This document shows positions 16,137 through 25,462 of a stretch of 64,000 nucleotides of DNA, piece after piece. A program made the position numbers and the translations under genes. A model generated the notes under the pieces. That model saw only the letters and a program-made list of their open reading frames with translations. It did not search any database and was not told the origin of the DNA. Position 1 is the stretch's first letter. Each line of letters starts with the position of its first letter. Source of the stretch: Faeciplasma gallinarum (GTDB taxonomy: Bacteria > Bacillota > Clostridia > Oscillospirales > Ruminococcaceae); the NCBI GenBank assembly GCA_018711085.1, contig DVIR01000056.1, forward strand, positions 1 to 64,000. The letters run 5' to 3'.

Positions 16137-17558
16137 TCAGTGCTGTTTTAAATCATTACGGAACATCTTCACAAGCACGAATGCAGCCGCAGCCGCAAGT
16201 ATCACCTCGGCGACGAGCTGAGCATATGCAAGGCCGTACAGCGGGAAAATCGCGTTGAGTATCACCAGAGCGGGTATCTCAAGGACGATTTTTCGCAAGA
16301 TTGCGAACACAAGCGATTTTCTGCCCATGCCGCACGCCTGAAACACCGCGACGCCGACAAAATCAAAGCACAAAAACGGAAGTGCAAGCGCAAAGCCGGT
16401 CAAGAACCTTGAGCCGTATTCTACCACGGCGTCGTTGTCCAAAAACGCACGGACTATGTCGGACGAAAACGCTATCATTGCGGCGACGAGCAAAATTATA
16501 ATGCTCATGGAAATCTTCACGGTGAAGATGAGTGCTTTTTTCATTCGCTCGATGTTTTTCGAGGCAAAGTTGTAGCTTATCAGCGGAACTATTCCCTGAG
16601 ACATGCCGTTTGATATGTACATGGGCATCATGCTTATCTTGTTGGCTATGCCCATTGCGGCGATTGCGTCGCCGTCGTTATATGCGGCGGTAAAGTTGTT
16701 GAGCACCGTCATTCCGGTCACGTTCAAGAGGTTTTGTATGGATGCGGGAACGCCCACCGAGAATATATCCAGAAATATCCCTTTATTGAAGCTGAACCGT
16801 GCGGGATTTAAGCAGACGAAGGTGCGCTTTCTTCTTATCCATATCAGCACAAAGAAGTACAGGCACGCCACGCAGTTTGATATAAACGTCGCAAGTCCCG
16901 CTCCCGCAGCGCCCATGTTAAAGCCCCAGGGGAGGATGAATATAGGGTCGAGAACTATGTTGAGTATGCATCCGCTCATGACGCCTATGCTTGCATACAG
17001 CGCCGCGCCCTCTGCCCTGACAAGGTAGCTTAAAACAACGTTCATTATGGTCGGAACGGCTCCGCATGTCACCGTCCAGAAGAAATACCCGCTTGTCGCA
17101 TCATAGGTTGCGGCATCAGCGGGGTTTGCCCCCAGCAAACGCATGAGCGGCGCTTTAAACACCGTGCATCCGAGTGCAAATATGGCGCTGAAAAACAGTG
17201 CGCTGTAAAAACCTATTGCGGAGCTTTTGTACACCGTGTCATAGTCACGGCTGCCCATCGAACGGCTCATTCTGCTCGAGGTGCCCACGCCGAAAAGGTT
17301 GTTTACCGCGTTAAACGCAAGTATCACCGGCGCCGCAAGCGTAACGCCCGCATTTTGTGCCGAGTTGTTGAGCATTCCCACGAAAAATGTATCTGCAAGG
17401 TTATAAAGCATCGTGACCAGCGAGGAAAATATCGTCGGCACGCACAGCTTTACAACGGCAGAGGGAATGGATGCAGACTCAAAAAGCTCCGTTCTTGAGT
17501 CCACAGCGGTGGTTGAGCTGCTTTTGTCGCTCACATCTACATTGCTTACATTGCTCAT
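16137..17558 (-). CDS. MATE-family multidrug/sodium antiporter
   Basis: A 473-residue membrane protein with about twelve hydrophobic helices and the MATE features VKLCVPTIFSSLVTMLYNLADTFFVG near the N-terminus (ion and drug pathway), a repeated second half, and the loop GVGTSSRMSR. MATE proteins export cationic compounds in exchange for Na+ or H+. It is a single gene, transcribed away from the divergent region at 17560 and ending at the shared terminator. Substrate cannot be told from the sequence. Start ATG at 17558 follows a weak ribosome site. Confidence 0.93.
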   Translation of the reverse strand: MSNVSNVDVSDKSSSTTAVDSRTELFESASIPSAVVKLCVPTIFSSLVTMLYNLADTFFVGMLNNSAQNAGVTLAAPVILAFNAVNNLFGVGTSSRMSRSMGSRDYDTVYKSSAIGFYSALFFSAIFALGCTVFKAPLMRLLGANPADAATYDATSGYFFWTVTCGAVPTIMNVVLSYLVRAEGAALYASIGVMSGCILNIVLDPIFILPWGFNMGAAGAGLATFISNCVACLYFFVLIWIRRKRTFVCLNPARFSFNKGIFLDIFSVGVPASIQNLLNVTGMTVLNNFTAAYNDGDAIAAMGIANKISMMPMYISNGMSQGIVPLISYNFASKNIERMKKALIFTVKISMSIIILLVAAMIAFSSDIVRAFLDNDAVVEYGSRFLTGFALALPFLCFDFVGVAVFQACGMGRKSLVFAILRKIVLEIPALVILNAIFPLYGLAYAQLVAEVILAAAAAFVLVKMFRNDLKQH

Positions 17559-17677
17559 ATGAAGCTAAATACATCCCTTTATAATAAAATACTTAACAAT
17601 TGTATCACACGCCGCCCGCAAAAGCAACTGCCGCACGTCAGGTGTGCGGCAGTTTCAGCGCTCATCGGTTTATTTTC

Positions 17678-20600
17678 TTACTTCGCCGCTTTGTTCTTGC
17701 GGTTCTTTTTGCGAATATACAGTACGCATGTGACTGCGGCTGCTATCACGAGTGCAGCCCCTGCCGCCGCCAAAACTATGGGCAGCGCATCGGGCTTTTT
17801 CTTTTCCGGCACGGAGGTGTAGTCAAGCTCCACCTCTTCAAGCGGCATCGACTCGCCCGTCCACACGGCAAATCCGTCAACTATCATGTACTGTCCGCCG
17901 TTCTTGACGACTCTTATCGTATGCTCGCCGTACTCTAAGTTCAGCTCTTTGAATATCACCTGCTGTGACTTTCTGCCCGAATCGGTGTAGCAGTCCGCCT
18001 CGCCGACAAGCTCGCCGTCCACATAGACCTCGATCTTGCCCATGTCGCTGTACATCTCGGTCATAAAGCCTATGCCGGTTCCGACAAAGCTGTACTCAAC
18101 ATAGTCGCCGTCATTATAGGTTATGTGCGCATCGGTCATGTAATCCTGCTCGGAGGTTCTGTTGTCGGCGTATCTCCAGCCCTCTCCGACGTATGAAATA
18201 CTCTCGTCGTTGTCGTTTACGGTGACAGACTTTTCGCTCGACGTGCGCCTTACGACAATGCCGTCGACGACCATCTCGTCCCCGCTCTTGTTGACGAGCT
18301 TAATCCTGTGTCCCGCATAGTCAAGCTCCGAGTTTGTATACACTATCACCTGCTGCTGCGGGGTTTCGGAGTAACAGTCTATCGTTTGGTCAAACACCCC
18401 GTCGATGTATACGTCTATTTCGCCCATGTCGGGTCCTGTGTCCGATATAAGCTCTGCGCCCGTTCCGTAAAACAGGTATTCAAGGGTTGCATCCGCGTCC
18501 TTGGTGACGTGTTTGTCCGCGCGGTAATTGCCGGCAACGTATTCCTCGTCCCAGTCGCCCCCATAGTTGATGTTGCTCTCGTCGTCGTTGATGATAAAGT
18601 AGCTTACGCTCTTAAGCTCTGTAGTTCTGAGGCTGTCAACATCCGTGCCCTCCTTTACGAGCACTATTCTGTCGCCTTCCTCGGTGTCAAACTCCAGCAG
18701 GTCGTTAAGTCCGCCCTTCAAAACCGTTTCCCTGACGCCGTTTCTGTACAAGACCACGTTGTCGTCCCACGGATTTCTTATAAGGCAGGCTTCTCCCGCC
18801 TCCGACTCTATCTCAACGTAGTCAACCTCTCCGCGCGTCATGGAGGACGAAACTATAAATCCGTTCTGCGCGGCAAGCTTGTATTTTGCATCCCACGCCT
18901 CGGGCCATGCGGGGAACACCCTTATGACCGGCTCTTCTCCGGTAGTGGGTGCAAGGCTTTGGTTTAAAGCCTCCTGAATCGCCGCGGCAAACGTTCCGTG
19001 ACCCTCTGCGGAATAGTAATCTCCCTCGTTGTGCAGCCAGTTCGGGGAGTCATAAAATGCCTGATACTGCGTGGGGAACATGATTGTGAGGTCGTCTGCT
19101 CTTCCGAGCTTTGCAGCGTCTATCAAGAATCTGCTTGAGCCGTTTTTGTCCTCAAGCTGGTTCAGGTACTGATTCTGATAGCCGGACGAGGACAGATATG
19201 TGTTTATGGCGGTCTCCCACTGTCCGTCGTCCATGTTCTGATCCCTTGTCTCCATGTTTAAAACGTCGTACTTTTCGAGCATCTTAAACTTGGGGCTTTC
19301 CGTTCCCTCAAGGCCTCTTAAATAGTATGACGGCTCAAGTCCCTGCGCCCACACGTTTCCGTCAAACGCATCCGCGCTTGCATACGCTATTGCGCCCTCG
19401 TCGGTCACCATCGGGTAGTCGGCAAGGTTATCAAGCCTTTCCTGCCACTCTGCGCGCAGATCCTCATCCACGCCCAAAATCTCCGACGCGGCTATGGCCG
19501 CAGCAAACGTTCCCCTTGCAAGCGAAAGGTCGTCTATTATGTCCTTTCCGCCGCCTATGTGCTCATGAAGGTTTGTGCGGTAGAAGTGGTACTTTCCGTC
19601 CTCCTCCTTGACAAAGCCGTAGTAGTTTCTGTAAAACTCCGCAGCGCCCTTTATAAACGGGTACGCATGCTCCCTGAGCCACTCCTCGTCCTTGTCGTAG
19701 CAATACTTCATCCAAAAGTGCTCGGCGGTCTCCTGCGTGGCAACCATGGTGTGCGACACCCAGCTCACGCTTGTTCCGGAGAAGGAAATCTTGTAGTTCC
19801 AGGGCACAAGGTAGCTGTTTTTCTTTGCCGCGAACTCCTCAAGCTCCGCGGTAAGCTCGCCCGTGCCGGCATAGTACTCGCGCAGATCCTCAGCGATGTC
19901 GTCGGGAAGCGTCTCCCAGCCCAAAATTCCAGAAGTTTCGCCTATGAATATGCCCTCGCTGCCCCAAAGCTGCTCGGCGGCAACCTCGTACTGCTCATAG
20001 CAGCTCTCACGCATCTTAAAGAACGGCTCCATAAGCTCGGCATGGTTCGCCTGATAGAGCGGCAGGTACAAAGAATCCTGATTCCAGTTCCAATACCAGT
20101 TGCCCCAGTCTCTGCGGTCGCCCTCGCCTATCCATATTCCGCCGTTATACTTTGAAGGGTAGTTGCCTCTGTTTGAAATGGCAGCTAAATACAAATAGTA
20201 GTTTCTTCTCTTTTCAAAGTCCTGCTGCGCGGGGATGTAAACATAGGACTTTGACCAAAAATCGCTCCACCACGCCTTGTTTGACTCATACATCTCGTCA
20301 TATGCGGGGGCGTTTACGGCGTTCGAGACAGCCTGCGCGGATATGTCTTCTGACTCATCCATTGTGCTGCCGCCGCCTATTATTATGGTGAACTCGCCGC
20401 CCTGAGAGTCAAGTGTGAGCTTGACCGACTGTGCACCCGCCTGCGAAAACTCGCCCTGTATATCCTGCGTGCAAAGCGCCACAGCCGTTGCGCAGTAAAA
20501 ATCGTTTACCTCTATTCCGGAGGCGCAGTCCTCCGAAAAGACCTGCTGCAAAACCGCAACGCCGTCGTTTGACAGATCAAAGCTCGATATCGCGCTGAAC

Positions 20601-21175
20601 TCGCCCCGAACGACATTCGGCTGTCTGAGCATCCTAAGCTCAACCGTTATCGGCTGCGGGTTTTCGCGCTTGTCGTTTACGTGTATAGCCACAGCGTCCT
20701 TGTCGTTTTGAGCTATGACGCTTATCTCGACGTTCTCGTCGGTTATGCTGAGCTTTCCGTCGTACAGCGACAGATGCTGCTGCGTTTCATAGCTGAACAC
20801 CGCGCTTCCGAAATCGACGTACACCTGTCCCAGCGCGCCGCCCTCGGTTGTCGATTCCGACGAGGCGTCGTTATACATAAATGTGTCGGTGTGGTTTAAC
20901 TGCATGCAAAGCGTTGTCTGCGACGGCTGCCACACCGGTCCGCCGAATCTTCCGTTTGCCACGGGTATTCCCTCGTATCCGCCCGCAATCATTCCGGTAT
21001 AGCTGAGATCCGACCTCGCTATAAGCTGCGCATAATCGGGATTGAATATCGGGTCGGTGGATATCGTTTCGCTTGCGGAAACCGCGGGCGAAACGCTCGC
21101 CGCCATCTGCAAGGCAAGCACGCCCGCTACAAATCTGCGCAGCGATGCACCCTTTTTTATTTTTCTCTTCGGCAT
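17678..21175 (-). CDS. Surface-anchored GH95-like glycoside hydrolase with two binding-domain repeats
   Basis: About 1165 residues with an N-terminal signal segment ending ASVSPAVSASE. An N-terminal beta-sandwich (GIPVANGRFGGPVWQ, about 60-290) and an alpha/alpha barrel (about 300-770, with WNWNQDSLYLPLY and NLHEHIGGG) resemble the GH95/GH65 superfamily. Two related beta-sandwich repeats follow (about 860-975 and 980-1095, each with xxDMGxIxVYxDGxxx and a final VDGxxV). A single transmembrane helix and a Lys/Arg tail (about 1130-1165) anchor it. A substrate such as fucosylated or galactosylated glycan is plausible; the exact family is uncertain. ATG at 21175 follows AAAGGAG; an upstream in-frame Met at 21361 lies before the predicted transcription start. 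Confidence 0.72.
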   Translation of the reverse strand: MPKRKIKKGASLRRFVAGVLALQMAASVSPAVSASETISTDPIFNPDYAQLIARSDLSYTGMIAGGYEGIPVANGRFGGPVWQPSQTTLCMQLNHTDTFMYNDASSESTTEGGALGQVYVDFGSAVFSYETQQHLSLYDGKLSITDENVEISVIAQNDKDAVAIHVNDKRENPQPITVELRMLRQPNVVRGEFSAISSFDLSNDGVAVLQQVFSEDCASGIEVNDFYCATAVALCTQDIQGEFSQAGAQSVKLTLDSQGGEFTIIIGGGSTMDESEDISAQAVSNAVNAPAYDEMYESNKAWWSDFWSKSYVYIPAQQDFEKRRNYYLYLAAISNRGNYPSKYNGGIWIGEGDRRDWGNWYWNWNQDSLYLPLYQANHAELMEPFFKMRESCYEQYEVAAEQLWGSEGIFIGETSGILGWETLPDDIAEDLREYYAGTGELTAELEEFAAKKNSYLVPWNYKISFSGTSVSWVSHTMVATQETAEHFWMKYCYDKDEEWLREHAYPFIKGAAEFYRNYYGFVKEEDGKYHFYRTNLHEHIGGGKDIIDDLSLARGTFAAAIAASEILGVDEDLRAEWQERLDNLADYPMVTDEGAIAYASADAFDGNVWAQGLEPSYYLRGLEGTESPKFKMLEKYDVLNMETRDQNMDDGQWETAINTYLSSSGYQNQYLNQLEDKNGSSRFLIDAAKLGRADDLTIMFPTQYQAFYDSPNWLHNEGDYYSAEGHGTFAAAIQEALNQSLAPTTGEEPVIRVFPAWPEAWDAKYKLAAQNGFIVSSSMTRGEVDYVEIESEAGEACLIRNPWDDNVVLYRNGVRETVLKGGLNDLLEFDTEEGDRIVLVKEGTDVDSLRTTELKSVSYFIINDDESNINYGGDWDEEYVAGNYRADKHVTKDADATLEYLFYGTGAELISDTGPDMGEIDVYIDGVFDQTIDCYSETPQQQVIVYTNSELDYAGHRIKLVNKSGDEMVVDGIVVRRTSSEKSVTVNDNDESISYVGEGWRYADNRTSEQDYMTDAHITYNDGDYVEYSFVGTGIGFMTEMYSDMGKIEVYVDGELVGEADCYTDSGRKSQQVIFKELNLEYGEHTIRVVKNGGQYMIVDGFAVWTGESMPLEEVELDYTSVPEKKKPDALPIVLAAAGAALVIAAAVTCVLYIRKKNRKNKAAK

Positions 21176-21245
21176 TGTGAGTTCACTCCTTTGTTCCAAG
21201 TAAACGTCAAGTAAATGCAGGCTTTTTTCATCGCCTGATATGAAG

Positions 21246-21274
21246 ATTATACACTTGCAAAATCGCGGTGACAA
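21246..21274 (-). promoter_or_regulatory. Promoter of the GH95-like gene
   Basis: On the minus strand TTGTCA and TATAAT are 17 bases apart. The start near 21239 supports ATG 21175 as the translation start and excludes the longer reading. Confidence 0.8.
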
Positions 21275-21463
21275 TATAACCATATAAAACATCCTTGCCT
21301 CAAGCAAAAATCGGTGTAATATTTTTATATTGCTCAGCCTAAATTTATACTGTCTATGCATTATTTTTCCTTAAACATGATTGATTATTTGTGAAAAGTG
21401 CAGACAAACAGAGCTTTAAAATAAGTCATTGTGCCGATTTTTCATTTGATTATTTCTAAGAGC

Positions 21464-21491
21464 TTGACGATATGTCATTAAGTCATATAAT
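21464..21491 (+). promoter_or_regulatory. Promoter of the GH43 gene
   Basis: TTGACG and TATAAT are 16 bases apart, starting transcription near 21498. It is divergent to the GH95-like promoter; the two are 190 bases apart with AT-rich sequence between, room for a shared regulator. Confidence 0.8.
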
Positions 21492-21537
21492 CAAAGTATA
21501 GGCATTAATATGTCACGCCATTGAAAGGAACATGTAT

Positions 21538-24500
21538 ATGAAGAAAAAGCTTATTATAACACTTGCTGCTGTTTTTGCCGCGGTGCTGGTGATAGGAGCC
21601 GTGGTTGCGGCGGTTTTGCTTTTCGGAGGCGACACCATACTGCACTACGACTTTGACAGCGATGCGGGCAAGCTCAGCGAGCGGCTTAAAGGCGGCGCGT
21701 CGATAGTAGAAGGCGCGGGAATTGACGGAGCGGGGCTTGTCTTAGACGGCAGCAGCGGGTATTTAGAGCTGCCGAGCGGAATTTTGCGGGACGAGATGAG
21801 TCTTGTCGTGTGGCTCAAGCGCGATTCCTGCTCGGGATACGAGAGACTTTTTGACTTCGGAAGCGGCTCGGACAACTACTTCGCATACGCCCCGACGTTC
21901 GGCTCGGTTGTGCTGTCGGTAAACGGGGACGACAAATGGACGAGTCTGCCCATAGACAAGACTGTAGACGAGTGGCAGATGTTTGCGATGGTAGCCGACA
22001 ACAACACCTACACCTTTTACATAGACGGCGAACAGATAGGAGATCCGTTTGTGGCGGATTACACGCTGTCGCAGGTCGGCGACGATGAAAACTACATCGG
22101 CTACTCGCGAAGGGACGACCCGTATCTTTGCGGAACCATTGACGACCTTACCATATATAAAGGCGCCCTTTCGGGCGGGGAGGTGCTTAAAATGTACGAG
22201 GATGCGCTTGTTAAACAGCGCTTGATAGAGGATGCAAACGCGCTTGCGATGCCGCAGTACACATACGGCGACCTGACGCTTGATACCACCGGCGGTGTAA
22301 ACGGCTTTGAAATAAGCTGGCGTTCGTCCGACAAAGGCGTTCTTTCCGAGCAGGGAAAGGTCAGCCCGAAAAACAGCGACAAGTCGGTGACGCTGACGGC
22401 GGTCATATCCGACCCCGACACCGGCATAAGCTATGAGCGCGATTTTACGGTGACGGTTGTTGCATCGGGAGCGTCGGGCAGGCTTAACTTTGTTAAGAAC
22501 ATGCTCGATGTCGGCATAGAGTACATAACAAGCGACATAAGCCTTGCAAGCGAGATAGACGGCGTGCAGATAAGCTGGGACGGCGGCGGATACCTGTCCG
22601 CAGACGGCAGGATCATGCGTCCCGAATCCGACACGCAGTTTACTTTGACGGCTACGCTCAGCTATGAAGGCGAAACCGCGCAGAAGGAATTTGAGCTTGT
22701 TGCAGTGGCAAAGACCTATGCATATCTTGCAACCTACATCTCGGTTTACGAATACAACACCGGCGTTGAGTTTGCGGAGTATCCGTCCCACGACTACACC
22801 GGCAACGCAAGAACCGACGTGATGTTCTACGCGGTGTCCACCGACGGCGAAAACTTTGAGGGCATAAACAACGACAGAGCGGTGCTTTACCCGCGCAGCG
22901 ACAACTGCGTCATGGGCGTGCCGTTTGAGTACAAGTTCGGCTCACCCATGCTTTTCAGAAAGCCGGACGGATCTTACGGTCTTGTCGCAGCAAACGACAA
23001 CACCACATCGCAGGTGCTTATATACGACACCGCCGACCTTATAAACTTTGAAAACCAGCGGGAAATAGACCTCGGCAGGCTCGTATGCGACCCGTGGATA
23101 AGATACGACAACGAAAGCGGGCTTTACACCCTCAGCTTTGAAAGCGACGACGGCTCATATGCATGCACGTCGGGCGATCTCATCACCTTCTCGGAGCCGT
23201 ATGCATGCGAGTACGAAAAACCTGCATTTGAAGGAAACCTGCCGGTGTATGCAAGCTCAGCCGACGCAGCGCTGTTTGAGCTGACATATGACGAATACGA
23301 CAGGCTTATGAAAAAGTACGGCGGGCTTTACAGCGTCAGCGTTGACTACACCGACGAGATGACCGCATCCGTCGGGAAGAGCATCACCCTTCCCGAAACC
23401 GCAACGGTAAACTACAACGACGGCTCGACAAAGGACATGGGCATAATTTGGGACGCCGAGGCGGCAGGGCTTGACCTTGATAATCCTCAGGCGGGAACAT
23501 ACACCGTCACGGGAAAGATCAACCGCCCCGTTTACGTAAGCCCGCTTGCGGAGTGCAGAGCCGACCCGTATGTGGTGTACAACGAAGAGGACGGAATGTA
23601 TTACTTCACATCGTCGTACATGCAAGCCGACCTTCAGAACGCATATGCGTATGTGATAATCAGACGCGCACCCACCATCAACGAACTTAAAGACGCCGAG
23701 GAGGTCATTATCTGGGATTCCTCGCGCGGTCAGGCGGATGCATGGTACTGGGCGCCGGAGCTTCACTACATGGGCGGACAGTGGCGAATAATCCTGCTGT
23801 CAACATGGGAGGACTCAGGCTGGGAGGCAACGCTTCTGAGCTGCAAGGAGGGCGGCGACCTGCTCGACCCGAACAACTGGGAGGCCACCGGCAAGATAGG
23901 CGCAGACAAAAACGGAATGAAACCCGGCGCGTTTGACACGACATACTTTGAGTACGACGGAAAGTGCTACTACGTAACCCCGAGCGGAAACAACATATGG
24001 ATAGCTCAAATCGACCCCGACAACCTTCTCGACCTGTCGCAGACCGAGTTTATAAAGATAGGCGGCGCGTCATATGCGTGGGAGTACAACAACGGATATC
24101 CCGGAACAGCGTGCGACCACCAGTTTGTAAACGAAGGCTCGTCTGTCATGATCCACGACGGCAAAATCTATATCACATACGCCGGCTCGACAATCGACAT
24201 GCACTACTGCATAGGACTTTTGTACGCCGATTTGGAGGACGACCTGCTCGATCCGGACAGCTGGCACAAGTATCCCCTGCCACTGCTCGTGACGGCAGAC
24301 CTGACAACCACCATCAAAGAACCCGTGCTCGATGAAAACGGCGACACAGCCGAAGAGGGCGAGTACGAAGGCTCGTTCGGCCCGGGACACAACTCCGTGA
24401 CGGTAGACGAAAACGGCAACCCCGTGGTTATATATCACGCAAGAGTTTGGGGCGAAAACTACGTTTCAAGCGGTGAGAAGTACGGCTTGGGAGACCCCGG

Positions 24501-24624
24501 ACGCCATGCGTTCGCGCACAGCATAAACTTTGACGCGGACGGCATACCCGTGATGAACATGACTGCCGAGCAGGAGCTGTCAAGCGAGCTTGAGACCGTG
24601 ACCATCACCGTAACGGTTGAATAA
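21538..24624 (+). CDS. Membrane-anchored LamG / bacterial-Ig / GH43 glycosidase
   Basis: About 1028 residues. An uncleaved N-terminal transmembrane helix (about 5-30) is followed by a LamG/concanavalin-like domain (about 35-225) and two atrophied bacterial Ig-like domains (about 237-395, FEISWRSSDKGVLSEQGKV, VQISWDGGGYLSADGRI). An incomplete GH43-like propeller segment follows (about 395-590), then a Big_4-like insert (SITLPETATVNYNDGS, about 605-665), then a full GH43 five-blade propeller (about 670-1015). The latter carries the base Asp in CRADPYVVY, WAPELHY, the acid Glu region NEGSSVMIHDGKIYITYAGS and FGPGHNSV. GH43 enzymes remove arabinose or xylose side chains. ATG at 21538 is preferred over 21532 for ribosome spacing. 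Confidence 0.82.
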   Translation: MKKKLIITLAAVFAAVLVIGAVVAAVLLFGGDTILHYDFDSDAGKLSERLKGGASIVEGAGIDGAGLVLDGSSGYLELPSGILRDEMSLVVWLKRDSCSGYERLFDFGSGSDNYFAYAPTFGSVVLSVNGDDKWTSLPIDKTVDEWQMFAMVADNNTYTFYIDGEQIGDPFVADYTLSQVGDDENYIGYSRRDDPYLCGTIDDLTIYKGALSGGEVLKMYEDALVKQRLIEDANALAMPQYTYGDLTLDTTGGVNGFEISWRSSDKGVLSEQGKVSPKNSDKSVTLTAVISDPDTGISYERDFTVTVVASGASGRLNFVKNMLDVGIEYITSDISLASEIDGVQISWDGGGYLSADGRIMRPESDTQFTLTATLSYEGETAQKEFELVAVAKTYAYLATYISVYEYNTGVEFAEYPSHDYTGNARTDVMFYAVSTDGENFEGINNDRAVLYPRSDNCVMGVPFEYKFGSPMLFRKPDGSYGLVAANDNTTSQVLIYDTADLINFENQREIDLGRLVCDPWIRYDNESGLYTLSFESDDGSYACTSGDLITFSEPYACEYEKPAFEGNLPVYASSADAALFELTYDEYDRLMKKYGGLYSVSVDYTDEMTASVGKSITLPETATVNYNDGSTKDMGIIWDAEAAGLDLDNPQAGTYTVTGKINRPVYVSPLAECRADPYVVYNEEDGMYYFTSSYMQADLQNAYAYVIIRRAPTINELKDAEEVIIWDSSRGQADAWYWAPELHYMGGQWRIILLSTWEDSGWEATLLSCKEGGDLLDPNNWEATGKIGADKNGMKPGAFDTTYFEYDGKCYYVTPSGNNIWIAQIDPDNLLDLSQTEFIKIGGASYAWEYNNGYPGTACDHQFVNEGSSVMIHDGKIYITYAGSTIDMHYCIGLLYADLEDDLLDPDSWHKYPLPLLVTADLTTTIKEPVLDENGDTAEEGEYEGSFGPGHNSVTVDENGNPVVIYHARVWGENYVSSGEKYGLGDPGRHAFAHSINFDADGIPVMNMTAEQELSSELETVTITVTVE

Positions 24625-24644
24625 CACAAAGCACATATAAAAAG

Positions 24645-24684
24645 CGGCTCGGAACCGAATCGGTTCCGAGCCGTTTTTTGTTTT
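24645..24684. terminator. Bidirectional intrinsic terminator
   Basis: Perfect 13-bp arms 24645-24657 and 24661-24673 with T tracts on both sides, between the convergent GH43 and TetR genes. Confidence 0.9.
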
Positions 24685-24718
24685 AATCATTTTTATGGCA
24701 TGCATGCCGTATGTGCCG

Positions 24719-25324
24719 TCAGTTTGCCTTCATCCACAGTATCCCCGATTCAAACAGGTCTCGCAAAAAGCGCCCCGCCTGATCCACAAAAGCATCTTTT
24801 GTTTTTTCGGGCTGCCGGCAAAGCCAGTAGCGTATCAAAAAGGACGCCGCGCCCGTTGTGGCAGCCGAAACCGCCTCTATGGGGTATTTGAGCGGATGCT
24901 TTTTGCTCATGTCGTTTAACAGCTCGGCTATGGTTTTTTCTATCGTCGTTGAAACCATTGTTACGACAAGCTCGTTGTTGTCTATGCTGTCTATAAACAG
25001 CCTGTGCTCCAAGCACTCATCTATCACCGCTTTGAACAAAACCAGCGTGAACTCAAGCGGGTCGTCCTCAACAGACGCCTGCGGGTGCTCGCTCTTCACG
25101 CGCTGAGCAATGCTTTGCTTTGTGACAAGCAAAACATCGTTTAAAAGGTCGTACTTGTCGTTGTAATGCTTGTAAAAGGTCATGCGGTTGACAAGCGCCT
25201 CTTTGCATATCTCGTTGACGCTTATTTTGTCGAAATTGCACTTCTCCATCAGCTTGACAAGCGCTGCACGAAGATCCCTGCGCGTCTTTACTATGCGCAC
25301 ATCCTCCCTTGTCTGATTGTCCAT
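24719..25324 (-). CDS. TetR-family transcriptional repressor
   Basis: About 201 residues. The N-terminal HTH domain (about 10-60) reads RRDLRAALVKLMEKCNFDKISVNEICKEALVNRMTFYKHYNDKYDLL, a typical TetR DNA-binding unit (shown here as the region; key words are ISVNEIC, RMTFYKHY). The C-terminal domain (60-200) is helical and variable and would bind the inducer. ATG at 25324 follows GGAGGG; the longer reading to 25552 crosses the divergent promoter and is excluded. It is divergent from the ABC exporter genes, and three palindromes lie between, so it likely represses both directions. Confidence 0.9.
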   Translation of the reverse strand: MDNQTREDVRIVKTRRDLRAALVKLMEKCNFDKISVNEICKEALVNRMTFYKHYNDKYDLLNDVLLVTKQSIAQRVKSEHPQASVEDDPLEFTLVLFKAVIDECLEHRLFIDSIDNNELVVTMVSTTIEKTIAELLNDMSKKHPLKYPIEAVSAATTGAASFLIRYWLCRQPEKTKDAFVDQAGRFLRDLFESGILWMKAN

Positions 25325-25340
25325 ACGTTTCCCTCCGCGT

Positions 25341-25419
25341 GTATAGTTATTTATACAAACCCTGCTTTTTGTATAGTTATACTTCTTGCTTGTAAAATCA
25401 TTATAGTATATAATTATAC
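25341..25419. promoter_or_regulatory. Three TetR operator-like palindromes and promoter in the divergent region
   Basis: Palindromes built from GTATA and TATAC half-sites lie at 25341-25356, 25371-25382 and 25406-25419, with different inner spacing (6, 2 and 4 bases). The third overlaps the -10 TATAAT (25409-25414) of the ABC promoter, whose -35 TTGCTT is at 25386-25391, 17 bases away. The arrangement fits repression of the ABC operon and autoregulation by the TetR protein. Confidence 0.65.
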
Positions 25420-25462
25420 ACGTGTCAAGATAAAATATATGTTGTAAAGGAGGTAAGACACA

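Noticed and set aside
21763..22791. 342-aa minus-strand frame inside the GH43 gene
   Set aside because: Antisense to LamG and Ig-like domains; basic, low-complexity protein without ribosome site.
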